From the NCBI GenBank assembly GCA_028622995.1, contig JAJQJQ010000006.1, forward strand, positions 6,200,001-6,264,000: 64,000 bases of DNA, written 5' to 3'. Each line of letters begins with the position of its first letter. Within the stretch, counting starts at the first letter, position 1. A model generated the notes under the pieces. That model had not been told where the DNA came from, made no database searches, and saw only the letters and a program-made list of their open reading frames with translations. Both the position numbers and the translations under genes were made by a program. Below are positions 11,701 to 22,369 of the stretch, in pieces. The DNA is from Panagrolaimus kolymaensis. Lineage: Eukaryota; Nematoda; Chromadorea; Rhabditida; Panagrolaimidae.

Positions 11701-12837
11701 AAACGCTTTGAGCACCTTTAATTTTAATCATAATGAGATAAAATTGGATATTTTTTAACTAAAGTGCTATCTTGCGTACATATGTATGTTCACTTTTCCT
11801 TCCTAGTAATTTTCATTGTGTGTTCGTTCGTTCGTGCGCACTTGGAAATCGATCATGTGAAAATTGCAAATAAAATGAGAAAATTTGCATTAAAAAATGA
11901 ATGAATGCGCAAGGAAAGAAAACTTGCATTTCATAAAAATGAAGCGGTGATGAGCGGTCGTTTGTCTTTTGATGAAGCAATTTATTAAAGTAAAAAAGGA
12001 TCCAAAGCCCCAATAGCAAGGAAAAGTTCCAAAGAACCAATAGCAAAAGGAGGACCAAAGGAATCTTAAAAATTCTTCGATATTAAAGAATTCAAAGATA
12101 ATATAAGATTCTATAGTAGTTAGCATGCTTTTATTTCGTTTAATGCAGGTTAATTTTGGAATTAATTGTCCACGATCATGGAAAATTAAAAACTCATTTT
12201 TTATATTGCAATGAAACAAGTTACATCGCTGGCCGAAGGCCGGCGGAGCTTCTAGTAACAATAATAAAAGAAAGGAAGAACCAACCTGAATTCCAACACG
12301 TACAACAGTTCCCAAAGTTAATGATTCAAATTGTCGTCGAAGAGAGCTTAAATTTTCACCAACCAAAGTCATAACCATGAATCGAGTTTTTGAGAAGGTG
12401 TCAAAACCCATATCAAAGAGAGAACAGAAATGTACACCATTTTTAATCTTTTGCAAGACTTGAATTTCGATATCCAATGAATCAGTACTTTCAGATTTGA
12501 TTGCAACAAGTAAGAATTTTCCATCGATAAGTTCATATGCGCTTTTGTGAACCACACCATAACCACCTTTTCCAATAACTTTGTAAACACGATAAGTTCG
12601 TCCACTTCTTCCTTTGACAATGGTATATTCAATTGAACCTTCTGTTGTTTTATCATTTGTGTTGGTATTGTTATTAACAGATTCACTTAAGATGGTTGTT
12701 GGTTGAAGTTGAGATCCTTCGAGCGTTTTTGATTTTGGTTGTTCTTCCAGATTCTTTGATTTAGGTTCTTCAAGCTTTTTTGATTTTGGTGCAGGTTCAG
12801 AAGGTGGTGGAACAGCAGCTTTCTTTGATTTGATCAT
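2757..12837 (-). CDS. tau-tubulin-kinase-like (CK1-superfamily) protein kinase with a transposon-filled intron
   Basis: Four exons on the minus strand, 12286-12837, 10581-10652, 10341-10521 and 2757-3175, join in frame to give 407 residues. An N-terminal basic/acidic tail has three imperfect PKSKxLEE repeats (residues 17-41). The kinase domain follows: glycine loop IGKGGYGVV (about 88-96), lysine in VAIK (114), catalytic loop SRDVKPSN (Asp201), and DFG in MLDFGIAR (Asp223). After these come FRGTSRY and DDIESWFYSLVELTTGRLPW, and the C-terminal lobe DPYDWEKL. The DFG and VELTTGRLPW motifs fit TTBK-type kinases of nematodes, many of which are germline-expressed. The HRD histidine is replaced by serine. 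A TTTTCAG acceptor 25 nt before the ATG (12863) suggests trans-splicing. Intron 1 holds a Helitron-like element and intron 3 a whole MULE. Confidence 0.88.
4005..4560. repeat. left terminal inverted repeat of the MULE
   Basis: About 556 bp, complementary to 9141-9545. The outermost 70 bp contain four variants of a roughly 15-bp motif, CTCCGAATANGGAAA (one is degenerate), which are plausible transposase binding sites. A block of roughly 140 bp beginning at AAACTTTGCTATTTTGAGG (about 4060) is tandemly repeated in diverged form from about 4202. This explains why the left repeat is longer than the right. Confidence 0.85.
4758..5405 (-). CDS. vps-32: CHMP4/Snf7-like ESCRT-III protein carried inside the MULE, with an internal deletion
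   Basis: Three exons, 5241-5405, 4908-5186 and 4758-4850, join in frame to give 178 residues. Residues about 26-55 (TPQESISKLRETEKMLMKKQ, then DFLEKKIQQ) and 62-100 (KRIALQALKRKKHHEKQ, IEYQRKSLE) match the alpha1-alpha2 hairpin of CHMP4/Snf7. The C-terminus has PIGFGNDIDE and EEDDMAELEQWATS, the usual acidic MIM-bearing tail. About 35 residues that normally follow the second helix are missing (SLERN runs straight into ISEQQDVANEI), so helix alpha3 is largely gone; family members are about 220 residues. ESCRT-III polymerises on membranes for scission, and this copy may not assemble normally. A TTTTTAG acceptor 10 nt before the ATG suggests trans-splicing. Keeping introns argues for DNA-level capture rather than retroposition. 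Confidence 0.85.
5406..5932. promoter_or_regulatory. bidirectional intergenic region inside the MULE
   Basis: These 527 bp lie between the divergent start codons of the CHMP4-like gene and the transposase-OTU gene. Both genes have an AG acceptor within 10 nt of the ATG (TTTTTAG and TTTATAG), so both transcripts probably start further in and are trans-spliced. No obvious TATA box was picked out. Confidence 0.4.
5933..9077 (+). CDS. MULE transposase fused to a C-terminal OTU cysteine protease domain
   Basis: Exons 5933-6321, 6371-6713, 6765-7520 and 7572-9077 give 997 residues. Residues 1-130 match nothing I know. A putative zinc-binding DNA-binding region has FRCEKCK and HHELCDAH (about 165-210). 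The Mutator-type DDE core follows: Asp328 in VMSDSTF, Asp402 in WHVDFEKAAW, the MULE signature GCLFHSSQ (Cys422, His425), and Glu528 in NTNPVESYNAF. Next is a long acidic/Ser-rich linker (about 650-800). The C-terminal OTU domain has catalytic Cys866 in LGDGNCGYRAF and His987 in NNHYQPVL. All catalytic positions are intact. OTU domains are deubiquitinases. Here the domain could protect the transposase, modify host chromatin, or be a passenger. The TTTATAG acceptor at the ATG fits trans-splicing. Confidence 0.9.
9141..9545. repeat. right terminal inverted repeat of the MULE
   Basis: About 405 bp, reverse complement of 4005-4560 apart from the extra tandem block on the left. It carries the same subterminal motif cluster (reads as CCATATTCGGAGTTTCC and relatives at 9486-9540) and the same inner end near TTGTAAAAGAAATTAA. 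The transposase stop codon (9077) lies only 63 bp inside it. Confidence 0.85.
9567..11796. other. kinase intron sequence flanking the HRD and DFG exons
   Basis: Apart from the kinase exons at 10341-10521 and 10581-10652, this stretch is AT-rich with homopolymer runs. No coding signal, RNA gene or repeat was recognised between 9567 and 10335 or between 10653 and 11796. The long open frame at 9982-10218 starts with TTG and has no splice or family support. Confidence 0.5.
11797..12255 (+). mobile_element. Helitron-like non-autonomous element, copy 1
   Basis: The element begins TCCTTCCTAGTAATTTT. It ends with a GC-rich hairpin (stem CGCTGGCC 12227-12234, loop GAA, GGCCGGCG 12238-12245), then GAGCTT, then CTAG (12252-12255) followed by T. 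A 5'-TC end and a 3' hairpin 6-7 nt before CTAG are Helitron hallmarks. The internal part shares long similarity with 32235-33019, for example AATGAATGAATGCG and AAAAATGAAG followed by GGTGATGAGCGG. It lies in kinase intron 1, ending 30 nt from the exon 1 donor. No coding capacity is seen. Confidence 0.7.
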
Positions 12838-13046
12838 TTCTTTGACGAGATTTTGAGACTGACTGAAAATATAAATGCTTTGAAAAAAATTAGTTGCAAT
12901 AAAAAAGGAACTATGCAAATTTATAAAAAAGTTTTTATTTTTATTGAGAAAGCAATGCTTTCGTTTTTGATTGAAAAAAAATTATCTTTCATTCATTCTT
13001 CAGCATTGCCGCCTGCTTGTGCTGACGACGACTCTTTACTAATATT
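12838..13046. promoter_or_regulatory. divergent upstream region between the kinase and the membrane-protein gene
   Basis: These 209 bp lie between divergent start codons. A TTTTCAG acceptor for the minus-strand kinase ends at 12863. A second acceptor, ATTCATTCTTCAG, for the plus-strand gene ends at 13003. Each leaves a 25-43 nt leader with no upstream exon visible. The simplest reading is two trans-splice sites fed by overlapping outrons. Confidence 0.5.
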
Positions 13047-14094
13047 ATGGCGACGAATTCAACTTCAACTACTCCAGAAAATACCGACTATCCTGATTAT
13101 GCTCCTCTTGGAATTGAAATTGGACTTATAAGTATGTTATTTTTTTCTCTTAAAAGTCGGAGAAGGCATTCTTAATGATTCATGAAAAGCAAGATGCTGT
13201 AATAAAATTACTTTTTGCTAAAGTTGATGCGTGAATTAGAGGTTCCTTAAAAACTATTTCTGTTAATTTTTTACTATGCTTTATTTCAACTTTCAATTTA
13301 TGCCATTATTTTTTCTTACTCTATTAAAAAGTTCATCATTTCCTTTTTTTAAATCTTCGCGTTTCAAACCTTTTGTCTGCATTTTTTTGTTCTTATTAAC
13401 ATATAAGCCTAGTCTTGTGATGGCTATTATCCTCAGAGTTTTTCTTGGTATTTTTCCTTTGTTAACACTTTTCATTTTTTCAGTACTTGGAATAATAATT
13501 TGGGCAATCTTGCGCTATTGTGTATTTCGAAATGCATTAAAAGAAAAACATGGTGGACCGACAGAAATTCATATTCAAACAAATGCTGAAATAGACAAAC
13601 AACAAAATGCTTTCTCTAAAAATGGTGGACAACCAAATCAAGCAAGAATCTCACGAGAACAACATGAAAAGAATATGGCAAAAATTCGTCGAGTTATTGG
13701 TGATGAAGAAGCTGCAAATCTTGAAAAGGAATTGGATGCTCGTGGATTTGAACTTGATGCCGATGCTGTTGATCGTGCAGTCAAAAAAGGTGGTCCAGAT
13801 GTTGCTAAAATTATGATGCGGGAACGTTGTGGATTTAATGAAGCTGTAAAAATTGCAATCAAGGAACAATCTGCTGCTGCAATGAAAAATGATCCAGAAT
13901 TTGCTCAAAGAGTTAAAGATGATCCTGAATTAGCTCAACAAGCCATTGATTCTGGTGCATTCACAAAATCTGAAATGGATAAACTTATTGCTGAAAATGG
14001 TGGTGGCGCAGCTGCTGGGGCTCCTGCAGATGGTGCTGCTGAAGGTGGTGATGCTGCTCCTGCTGCTGATGTTGCATCAACTAATAATAATTGA
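13047..14094 (+). CDS. single-pass membrane protein of unknown function
   Basis: Two exons, 13047-13131 and 13484-14094, give 231 residues. The start is the first ATG after a TTCTTCAG acceptor at 13003. Residues 1-21 are polar with an N-glycosylation sequon (NST at 4-6). Residues about 22-45 form one transmembrane helix split by the intron (GIEIGL then IILGIIIWAILRYCVF). A hydrophilic, probably cytosolic tail of about 185 residues follows. It is helical and charged, with repeated NDPEFAQRVK / DDPELAQQAI units (about 172-195) and an Ala/Gly-rich end (GGGAAAGAPADGAAEGG). I do not recognise the family. Topology (N outside, C inside) is inferred from the charged residues after the helix. Confidence 0.75.
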
Positions 14095-15359
14095 TATAAA
14101 CATGAATTTGGATTTTACATTTATAAAATTTACTGACTTTGTATGTATGTACTTTGTAAAAATATAATAAATATTTTTGATGCCAAATCATTTGCTGTTT
14201 GTTGACTTGAAGGTGAAAGACTTGGTTCGAGTTTTCATATTTTTTACTCATAGCGCTAACGAGCTTATATGGTATCTTTTCCTGACAAGTATCCAATACT
14301 TGATAAAGACATATTTTATTTTTACAATTATGTTGACTCAAAATTGGATGGATCATTGATACTTTGATTCCATCATTTTATGTACAGCTGCTTTTGCTTT
14401 TTTGACTTTAACCTTTTAAAACAAATATAAATATTTGTTGAAACCGTTTTTTCTTCTTCCGTTTTATTGACCTTGGAAAAATGCCATTTCAGTGTTCCAT
14501 CGTTTGACTCGCTTTCTCTCCCTCTATTTTCCTCTTCTGTCATCACCAAAGTCAATAAAAATTTTTTTATTTTCCAATGATTTGTTTCCTTTTGAGAAAT
14601 CAAAATAAGTACTAGTAATAGCAATGTTTCGTCATCACCTCTCTTTGCTTGTGCAAAATACATAGATAGATATACTATGTATAGCAATAACAGCTTTTCA
14701 GCTTTTTTAAAACCTCCAAAGTCTCAACCAACAACAAACGGCCTTCAACTAAAATTTTTATTTTAAAATTGTGACGTTTTAAAACAAAGTCTTTAAATGC
14801 TTCCTTTTATTGTTACTAAAACAATCACACCATTACCAAACACAAAAAAAGAAGCGAAGGGTAAAAGATATTCTTAATCTCTGATGCATCATTGAGAAGA
14901 GGAGTTAAGAAAGTTTTAAACGTTTTTGAAGTAATATCTATTGCTATTACTTACGACGACGCGTAAGTGTATGGTCACTTGATACTTTTAAGATAGCAGG
15001 CGACTATAGACATTTAAAAAGAGTCTAACTTTAAGAATTATAAAAAAATATACATAGCAATATCTGAAAATTGGTGTCGACGTTTTTTAAATTGCAACAA
15101 AAATTATTTAAAAAATTGACGAGAATTTTACTTTTAAACAATTTCAAACTTTCTTTTTCTTTTGCTGGTAGTTTCCGGTTAAACTCTTATTTACCCTCAA
15201 AAATTATTTTATTTTTCATTCATCGAATAAAAAAATAATAATTTTTTTGCAAAGTAAAGAAAAAAACTTTAAAAACAATTTTATTTTATTAATTGTTGCA
15301 TATAAAACAAATAAACAAAATATAAAATGTTTTGATTTTCGTTTTTATTTTTTTCTTTT

Positions 15360-15443
15360 TCAAACATCGAAACCCTTAAGGCATTGAGATTGAGCATCAT
15401 CACATGTGGTTTTTGGAAGAGCTCCAGGAAGTAAACAAGCATG
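15360..15443 (-). CDS. candidate terminal exon of an unidentified cysteine-containing protein
   Basis: On the minus strand, following a CTAG at 15444-15447, the frame reads HACLLPGALP, KTTCDDAQSQ, CLKGFDV and stop. The composition (three Cys, DDAQSQ, a Pro/Gly turn) and higher GC content look coded rather than random. The acceptor has a poor pyrimidine tract and I could not find upstream exons, so this is only a candidate. If real, its partners lie at higher coordinates, possibly many kilobases away. Confidence 0.25.
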   Translation of the reverse strand, partial: HACLLPGALPKTTCDDAQSQCLKGFDV

Positions 15444-18239
15444 CTAGCTATCTTCTGTTTAGGTTTGTTTTTGAACTTTGTGTTATTATATCTTTATTTT
15501 ATTTAATTTTATTTATCTTTCCCCTTCTTTTCTTAGTTTTATTTGAATGACGTTTATCTCAAGAGTGTAGGAGAAAGGAATGAGAAGAAACATATACAAA
15601 TAAATAAAAAAAACATGAAAAAAGTCATGAACGGAAGCCACCTCGTTGTTGAAAGAGAGGCTAAAAGGATTAATTAAAAAGTTCAACAAAACGTAAAAGA
15701 AAAAAAATTCAAAGGTTTATTAATCCTTCCATTTTTTGGAGCTGTTAAAAAAATATGTTTTATGATAATAAAAAAAGGGATAAAGAAAATGTGCACTTTT
15801 AGCATGACTGAAAAAAAAAAAAGAAGATTTTGTCAAAAACATCTATCTATTTATTAAATTTTTTTGATGATGATGTTTCTTCGAGAAGAAAAAAAGGAAT
15901 ACCTTGAGACCAAATTTTTTTTTGTCAATTTTAGCTTATCTTCTTTTTCTTGATTAATTCAAAAATCTTAAGACTTTATCAATAAACATATATGTATGTG
16001 GCGCAAGAATAAAATTAAGGATTACGGTTTTATTCATTTTTTTCTCGAGTACCACATGCAATAATTAAATTCATATAAGGTATTCATATTCATGGGTGCC
16101 ATAAGTAAGCAAGCGATTATCATATTTTTTAAATCAAGTCCCGTTTTTGGCAACCAATTCTTTTTTCAATTTTCTTTGCAAAAAATAAAAGCATCTAAGA
16201 AAGGTTTTATTTTTAAACCTTTATCTTTCATTGCAATTTTTATATTATTTTTTCTATATTTAACTTTCATCTGTTTCAAATTTAGCACACAATTTTATTT
16301 TTGGGACAAAAATAAAAAATTGCTTTTTCCCTCATCTTTCTTTTTATAGCCTTTTTTCTTTATTTTTATATATATTTATTTATATTTATATGTTTTTTTA
16401 CTTAAAATATTATTTTGTGAACCTTTTTCGGAAACGACGCAGCAAAAACAAAATGTGCAACGAGCAGCAGTAAAATATAAAAGATTAGTAAAAAAAATGA
16501 GGTAGCAATTTCAAACAATTAACAAGCAATTTTCGTGATGACCAACGCTATTAAACGATGGTTTCCAATACCCCTAATATAACCTTGAAGTTGCTCTTCT
16601 TTCTATTGTGATGTTTATTTTTAGAAAAAAAAAAGATAGGAAGAAAACAAAAAAGAGTAATAATTATCACAGAAAAAAAAGACAAAAAAATGAGTGACAA
16701 AATTATTAATTTCTCTCAACACTTTGGGACAGGAAAGTGGTGGAGGCTGCTTGCTAGAAATTAAAGCAGCATCGGTCAAATTGTGAACAAAGATTAATTT
16801 GTTCTCGTCTAGAATCCAAAAATAAAATATAATAATATTTATTATTTGTTCATTTGAAAATGATGTCCTAATTTTAGACATCAATAGTCTAAAATTGGAT
16901 GATCATTTCCGGAACATTCGATTCTTTCCAAAAGCTTTAGAGTCTAACAACCCTATTAGTTTGGCTTTTGTTCTAAAAACATGTGAGCTAAATTTTGAAA
17001 TCCAAATCGGAGATAAAGAAAGATTTTAGAATAATCAAAATTTCAGAACATTTTTTTACAAAGAACAAATTTTTTTACTAATGTTTTTGAAGCGAAGATC
17101 TGTTTATAATTTTTTTTCTCTTTGCAAGGCCACCACCTAACTAACGAGATTTTTAATCAAAGTAAAATAAAAAATTTACAAAAATTTATTTGTATTTGTT
17201 ATTACTCTTTTTTTGCTTAAAAAAATATTATGTACCAATACAAACTTTTTTGTTGAGCTGTTTGGAATAAGTCATAGCTCAAAAATTTTTCGCTAAATAA
17301 TATTAAATTTTTTTGAATGAAATTCATATGACTTTTTTTGGTTGATTATCTCTTCTTTTTTTCTTCTTCTTTGCTGTAGTAAAAGTTATAAACATACCTA
17401 ACTAAAAATTGAAGAAAACAAAAGAAGATTTATATTATTTGCGCATAAAAAAATTCAATATTTTCATTTTGTGTTTTAGCTCTGCCATTTTTAAAATATT
17501 TTTTTCTGCAAAAAAAGGAAAGGTTTTTAAGCTTATTTTTCTGATCGTCCATTTGATTTGTTCTTTAAAGAGATTTTGCATTTTCATGGTTTTTAGAGAG
17601 AAAGAAAAAGAAATACGATCAACTATGAATTAAAAAAAAAAGTTTTATAAAAAATGACAGATGTTTTGATAAAAATTTTTGCGTCATTAAAATTGTGAAA
17701 CATTTTGAATTTTTCGTATGAATTCAGAATGTCTAATAAACTTTGCTGTATAAAAAGTGGCATATTTAGACCTCCTTGGAAAAAAATGGGTAAAGTAGCA
17801 GCTGTTTTCTTAAAATTACAAGTGCAATTTTTAAAAAGTCAAGAAATTTTTCATTGAGTTATTAAAAAGGTGCCGGAAATAAGAGCCAATACAAAAGAAG
17901 AGTCCTGAAAAGGTGTACGGTAAAGTTTGGAATGGAAGGAAAAAATCTTAACATTAAGAGTTCTCGAACATTCGCTTTCATACAACATTACTGTAACGTT
18001 TCCATAATAGTTTAGCCTCTTAAAAAAAGATTTTTTTTGTGTTTTTTTGTATTTTTCTAAATCGTTGTTTGGTATCTTTAAAGAATTGTTATTAAACTAA
18101 AGTGTCAAGTGATAAGATAAAAAAAAAAGGATATAAATCTTGGTTTTTTAAATTGCAAGCTATATAAAATAGATTTAAGCTTCTTATCGAAACCATGCAA
18201 AAATGAAGAAAAAAAAAACAATCCCAATGGTTTTCATTT

Positions 18240-18880
18240 TAAGATTTATTTCAAATTCTCTAAAGCTTATAGGCGCAAAATGCAGTTTTTTTAAATTTTC
18301 CCATTTTAGTACTAATCCTTTTTTTGAAGATTATTAACAGTTTAACTTAAATATTTTTCAATCATACAATAATATTTTGACAATGGTAAAAATCTTCTAA
18401 TGTTTATAGGCGCAAAAATGCGGGTTTATAAACTGCTTTTACTTCCATTTTAGAACTAATCCACAGATTTTTTAAAAGATTTTCGACAATTTAACTTAGA
18501 TGTTTCCATTCAATCAGACAATAATATTATTGCAATGATAAAAAATTTCTAAGGTTTATAGGCGCAAAAATGCGGGTTTATAAACTGCTTTTACTCCCAT
18601 TTTAGAACTAATCCATATATATATTTTTTGGAGATTATTAACAGTTTAACTTAAACATTTTTCCATTCAATCATACATTAATATTATGGCAACCGTAAAT
18701 ATTTTCTAAGGTTTATAGGCGCAAAATGTTGATTTTTAAACTGTTATTACTTCCATTTTAGAACTAATCCATAAATTTTTTGGGATTTTTGAAAGTTTAA
18801 CTTAAAGATTTTTCCATTCAATCAGACAAATAGAATATTATTATGGCAATCGTAAAAAGTGTTTTAAAAAAGGAGTGGGT
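18240..18880. repeat. tandem array of about four diverged 137-157 bp units
   Basis: The unit start TTATAGGCGCAAAA occurs at about 18267, 18404, 18556 and 18713. Each is followed by TTTTAGNACTAATCC, AGTTTAACTTA and ATTCAATCANACA in the same order. The outer units are more diverged than the two middle ones. No open frame runs through the array. It reads as a small minisatellite or satellite in the gene-poor region. Confidence 0.8.
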
Positions 18881-21800
18881 TTTAAGCGGAAATGCATCTA
18901 ACATCTTTTTTGACGTAACTCTTTTTTTACATAATTTCATTATCTATTTATGTAATCAAACATTTAATTTTGTGTCATATCCTATTATCGAAAATAAATA
19001 AATAAACAAAAAATTTGACAATACACTTTCATAAAATTTCGTGCCAAGTAGTCAAAAAAAGGTATTATGCAATTTCCTTGTTTGATACAACCCAAAAAAA
19101 AATATTGTTGTTAACCCACTTTCAAAATTTTTTTAAGTTTTGACGTACACATAAACGATTCTTGTAAGACTTGTAGTTAAATAAGACAATAAATATGTGT
19201 AATTATTATCAATAACCCAAAAAACAACAAATCTCTTTTTTCCACCAACGCAGAAAAAAACTTTTCCGATGTCTTTGCACCTTTTCTTTTGAGGAGGTTT
19301 TTAATGATCCCAATTCTCATTGAGAATCTTTAGAAATAAAAATTATGTTTAATTATTTTGTATTGTTAAAAATTATAAATAAAACAATGAACAAAAGAAG
19401 AAAAAAAAGATGCAATTAATTTCATTCAAATAAAGCAAGTTTTAGTGGGTTTAATATTTTTTGTATTTTACGACCGGGAATCTGTTTTTAGAAAGCAACA
19501 GACGATGATTACTATTTTCAAAAACCAAACGATGAACACTCAAAAAGAAAGAAAGTAGGGTTGTTGTTTATTTTATTAAGCAAATTTTTTTGCATAAGAT
19601 TAATTTATTATTTGTTTGACGCAAAAAAAGGTAAACAGAGGACAATAATATAGTACATATTTTTTTATTTTCTTCCCCCTCTCTTGAGGAAGAGGTTACG
19701 GTATATTGCCCTGTGGCTTTATTTTTATGAAAAAAATCTATTAAAAGTAACACTTCCGTTCCGCGTTTTCCTTCATTTCTTGATTGCTTTTTTGCTTCTT
19801 CAAACAAACAACAAAAAAAATGAATGACACTTAATCTGGTTAAGATTAAAATATTTTTTATTCTGCTTCTTGGATCATCACATAAAGAATAAAGAAAAGA
19901 ATAAAAAAAGACGAAAGTAAAGAGTAATATTATATGTTTTGTCACATGTGTTATAGTAAATAATATTATTTATGCTAAAAAAAATGCAATAAAAAACACT
20001 TTTATTTTTTTCGTGTTAATCTTCTCATGTTTTTCTTTGTTATATATTAAATTATAAAAGGAAAAACGGATAAAACAGATAAAGATGTTCCCTATTTTTT
20101 CTTATCCATAAGCCTTTTGGTTGGTTTTCAAACGATAAACATGAAAGAAAGCAAAAACGATTTCTATTTTTTGATGCAGCCGCCGAAGATGAAGAATAAG
20201 TTGTGACGATGGATCATCATCATCTGTTGTTTTGCAATAATCTCTGACCACCCAATTGTTATTTTTTTATTTTTAAAAAAAGGTTTAATAATTTGCAAAA
20301 AAAAATGTGTCAGGTGTTTGAGGTATTTATTTTTCAAAAATGATAATAATAAAAATAGCAAGAAATTTGAAAGACACTCTTTCATGTGATAAACATTTGT
20401 TTTTGTTTCTAAAATTAAAAGTTTATAGTTTGATTGAAATTGAAAGTTTGCCAAAAAAAACTTTTCCCTTTCATCATTTTTGATAGTCTTTAAAAATGCA
20501 ATATTAAAAAAGTTGTATAACAAACTTTTGAGTCGCCAATGATCTATCTGCTGCATTTTTTTAATTCGCCTACGTCGACATATTTGTGAAGGTGGTGTGA
20601 AAGGAATGGAATGCACTTGATTGTTCAATGTAGTAACAACATCCATCAACCATGAAATTTTTGGACCATAAAAAAATTGGCATTGCTTTTTGATACTTTT
20701 GACGTCGGCGTTTTTTGGGCTTTTCTCGAAAAAATAAAAAAATAAAGGACTTCCGTTATTTTGACTTTGACTATGAAATAAAATATTTCGTATCAAAATT
20801 TAAATTCAAAGGCCACATGGTGGACTAACTGAAAATATTTCTCGGACATTGAGATCCTAGACACTTGCATCATCATAACAAAAAAATAACTGGAAGAAAG
20901 CGTGAAATGACAAAAATGATTTAAACAAATTATTAAGAAACTCAGACATTTTTTCTTTGAATACCAACCAGCATATTCTTTGCAATATTATTTTATGGCT
21001 CCATGCTCCATTGAAAATTCAAAAGATATAAAAAAATCCTAGAGGTTTAAGAAATGAATATTAAAGAAAAGCCTTTTTATATATGTATCAAAATCCTCTA
21101 TTTTTTTCATAGCTTATCGAAGTGTGGTTTGCCGTCGGAGAACGGTTAATATTACTTTTTTATTTGCTCATTTGCAAATTTTCAGCGTTTCATTTCTTCT
21201 TCCAGCAAGCATCAAACCTAAACCAGTAAAGCAAACAAGAAGAATGCCTTAATTTTTTCAATTGTAAAAGGTCATCTTTTTATGATCTCTAAAAATATTC
21301 TTACGTCTCTAGTGGGCGCTTTTTTACGTTTTTTTTTTCTCACATATTTTTGGTTCAGACTTTTTGTTCTAAACTTCAATAAAAAATATTATAAACAATT
21401 TATGAGCTAAAATGATTTCATGAGTCAAGTCTCTTAGTTTTTTTGTCTTCAAAAAGTTACTTATGCCTTCATCACTCGCTCGCTTTTTTCTGTCGGTGGC
21501 TGCTAAAGCTTTGATAAAAGAATCCATTAAATTAATTAATATAAAAAATACATCATCAGCTAAAGAAAAAATGAAAGAGGATCAGCCATACTTCTTTCTT
21601 TTTTCCTTTTTGGTTTTGTATAATCTCTTTTTTTTAAATAATTCCGATCTTTGAAAGTTGTAGCGCCGTTTTAACAACCGGCATCGGTGGTTTCATTAAA
21701 AAAAATTTATATTGTTAATCAAAGTTTTTTTGTTGTTGTGTGTATTTGTATTGCAAGTCAAAATTAACAATTTATAAAATTTATTATTTTTATAGTCACA

Positions 21801-22039
21801 TTTTCGGCCAAAAATTTTAAATATACAAAAAGAAAAAAAAAAGTTTGGCCCAGCCAAAAATTCTATAAAGCAACAAGTAAAAAATAATTACAAAAGTGAA
21901 AGAAAAATTAAACACAATATTGAAATGTATCATAAAATAATTTTGCCATTGCTATTTTTTTTTATAAAGAGATCGAAAAAATTTTAGAGATCAAAAAGAA
22001 AATAATATTAAATTAAAAATTTGTAATATAAAAATTATT

Positions 22040-22081
22040 TAGGCTAGGCCGTTGTTGAGAGTACCAGTAAAAACAAACCAA
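22040..22081 (-). promoter_or_regulatory. conserved non-coding element downstream of Ly6-like gene 1
   Basis: On the plus strand this begins AGGCTAGGCCGTTGT and continues GAGAGTACCAGTAAA...ACAAACC. It recurs at 25703-25744 with only a few changes and at the same distance (about 290 nt) beyond the stop of the neighbouring paralogue. On the gene strand it would be 3' UTR or 3' flank. Confidence 0.55.
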
Positions 22082-22369
22082 AATATCCTATCGCTTTCAT
22101 AAATGTTTTTGTGCTCCGTCGCTATTACAGTAATGAAAACGAAAGATAGAAAGAATTTAAAAAAAGATATAAAAGACTCCGTAAAAAATATGGATACATG
22201 AAAAATTTTTATAAAATAAAAAATCTATGAAAATTTACAATTATTTTTTCAATGATGCTGCTGCGCCAACTTCGGCTCACAAGTTTTTTTAGAGTTTTTT
22301 TTCGAAACATTTGAAATCCCATTTCCCATTGCTTTTGAATATTTTGTTTAAATAAGGTACATTCATTAA

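Larger units (their letters stand above)
14095..22369. other. 8.3 kb gene-poor AT-rich region
   Basis: Strongly AT-rich with many poly-T and poly-A runs. No complete gene can be supported. It contains a candidate isolated coding exon at 15360-15443, a tandem repeat array at 18240-18880, and a few higher-GC patches (16725-16800, 20540-20710, about 21460-21520). On the minus strand the first two of these patches read as short peptide-like stretches without a convincing pair of splice sites. Dispersed small exons of a long-intron gene cannot be excluded. Confidence 0.5.

Noticed and set aside
12853..13131. Plus-strand open frame of 92 codons starting inside the kinase 5' leader
   Set aside because: Out of frame with the membrane-protein gene and dominated by A/T-run translation; it is explained by the overlap of the kinase leader and the first exon at 13047.
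18240..18880. Repeated units considered as a CRISPR array
   Set aside because: Units are 137-157 bp, diverged and without unique spacers; the genome is eukaryotic.
20164..20796. A 210-codon minus-strand open frame as a complete gene
   Set aside because: It does not begin with ATG context or end in a recognisable domain; large parts are Phe/Asn/Lys-rich translation of poly-A/T sequence. Only its middle was kept as a weak patch.
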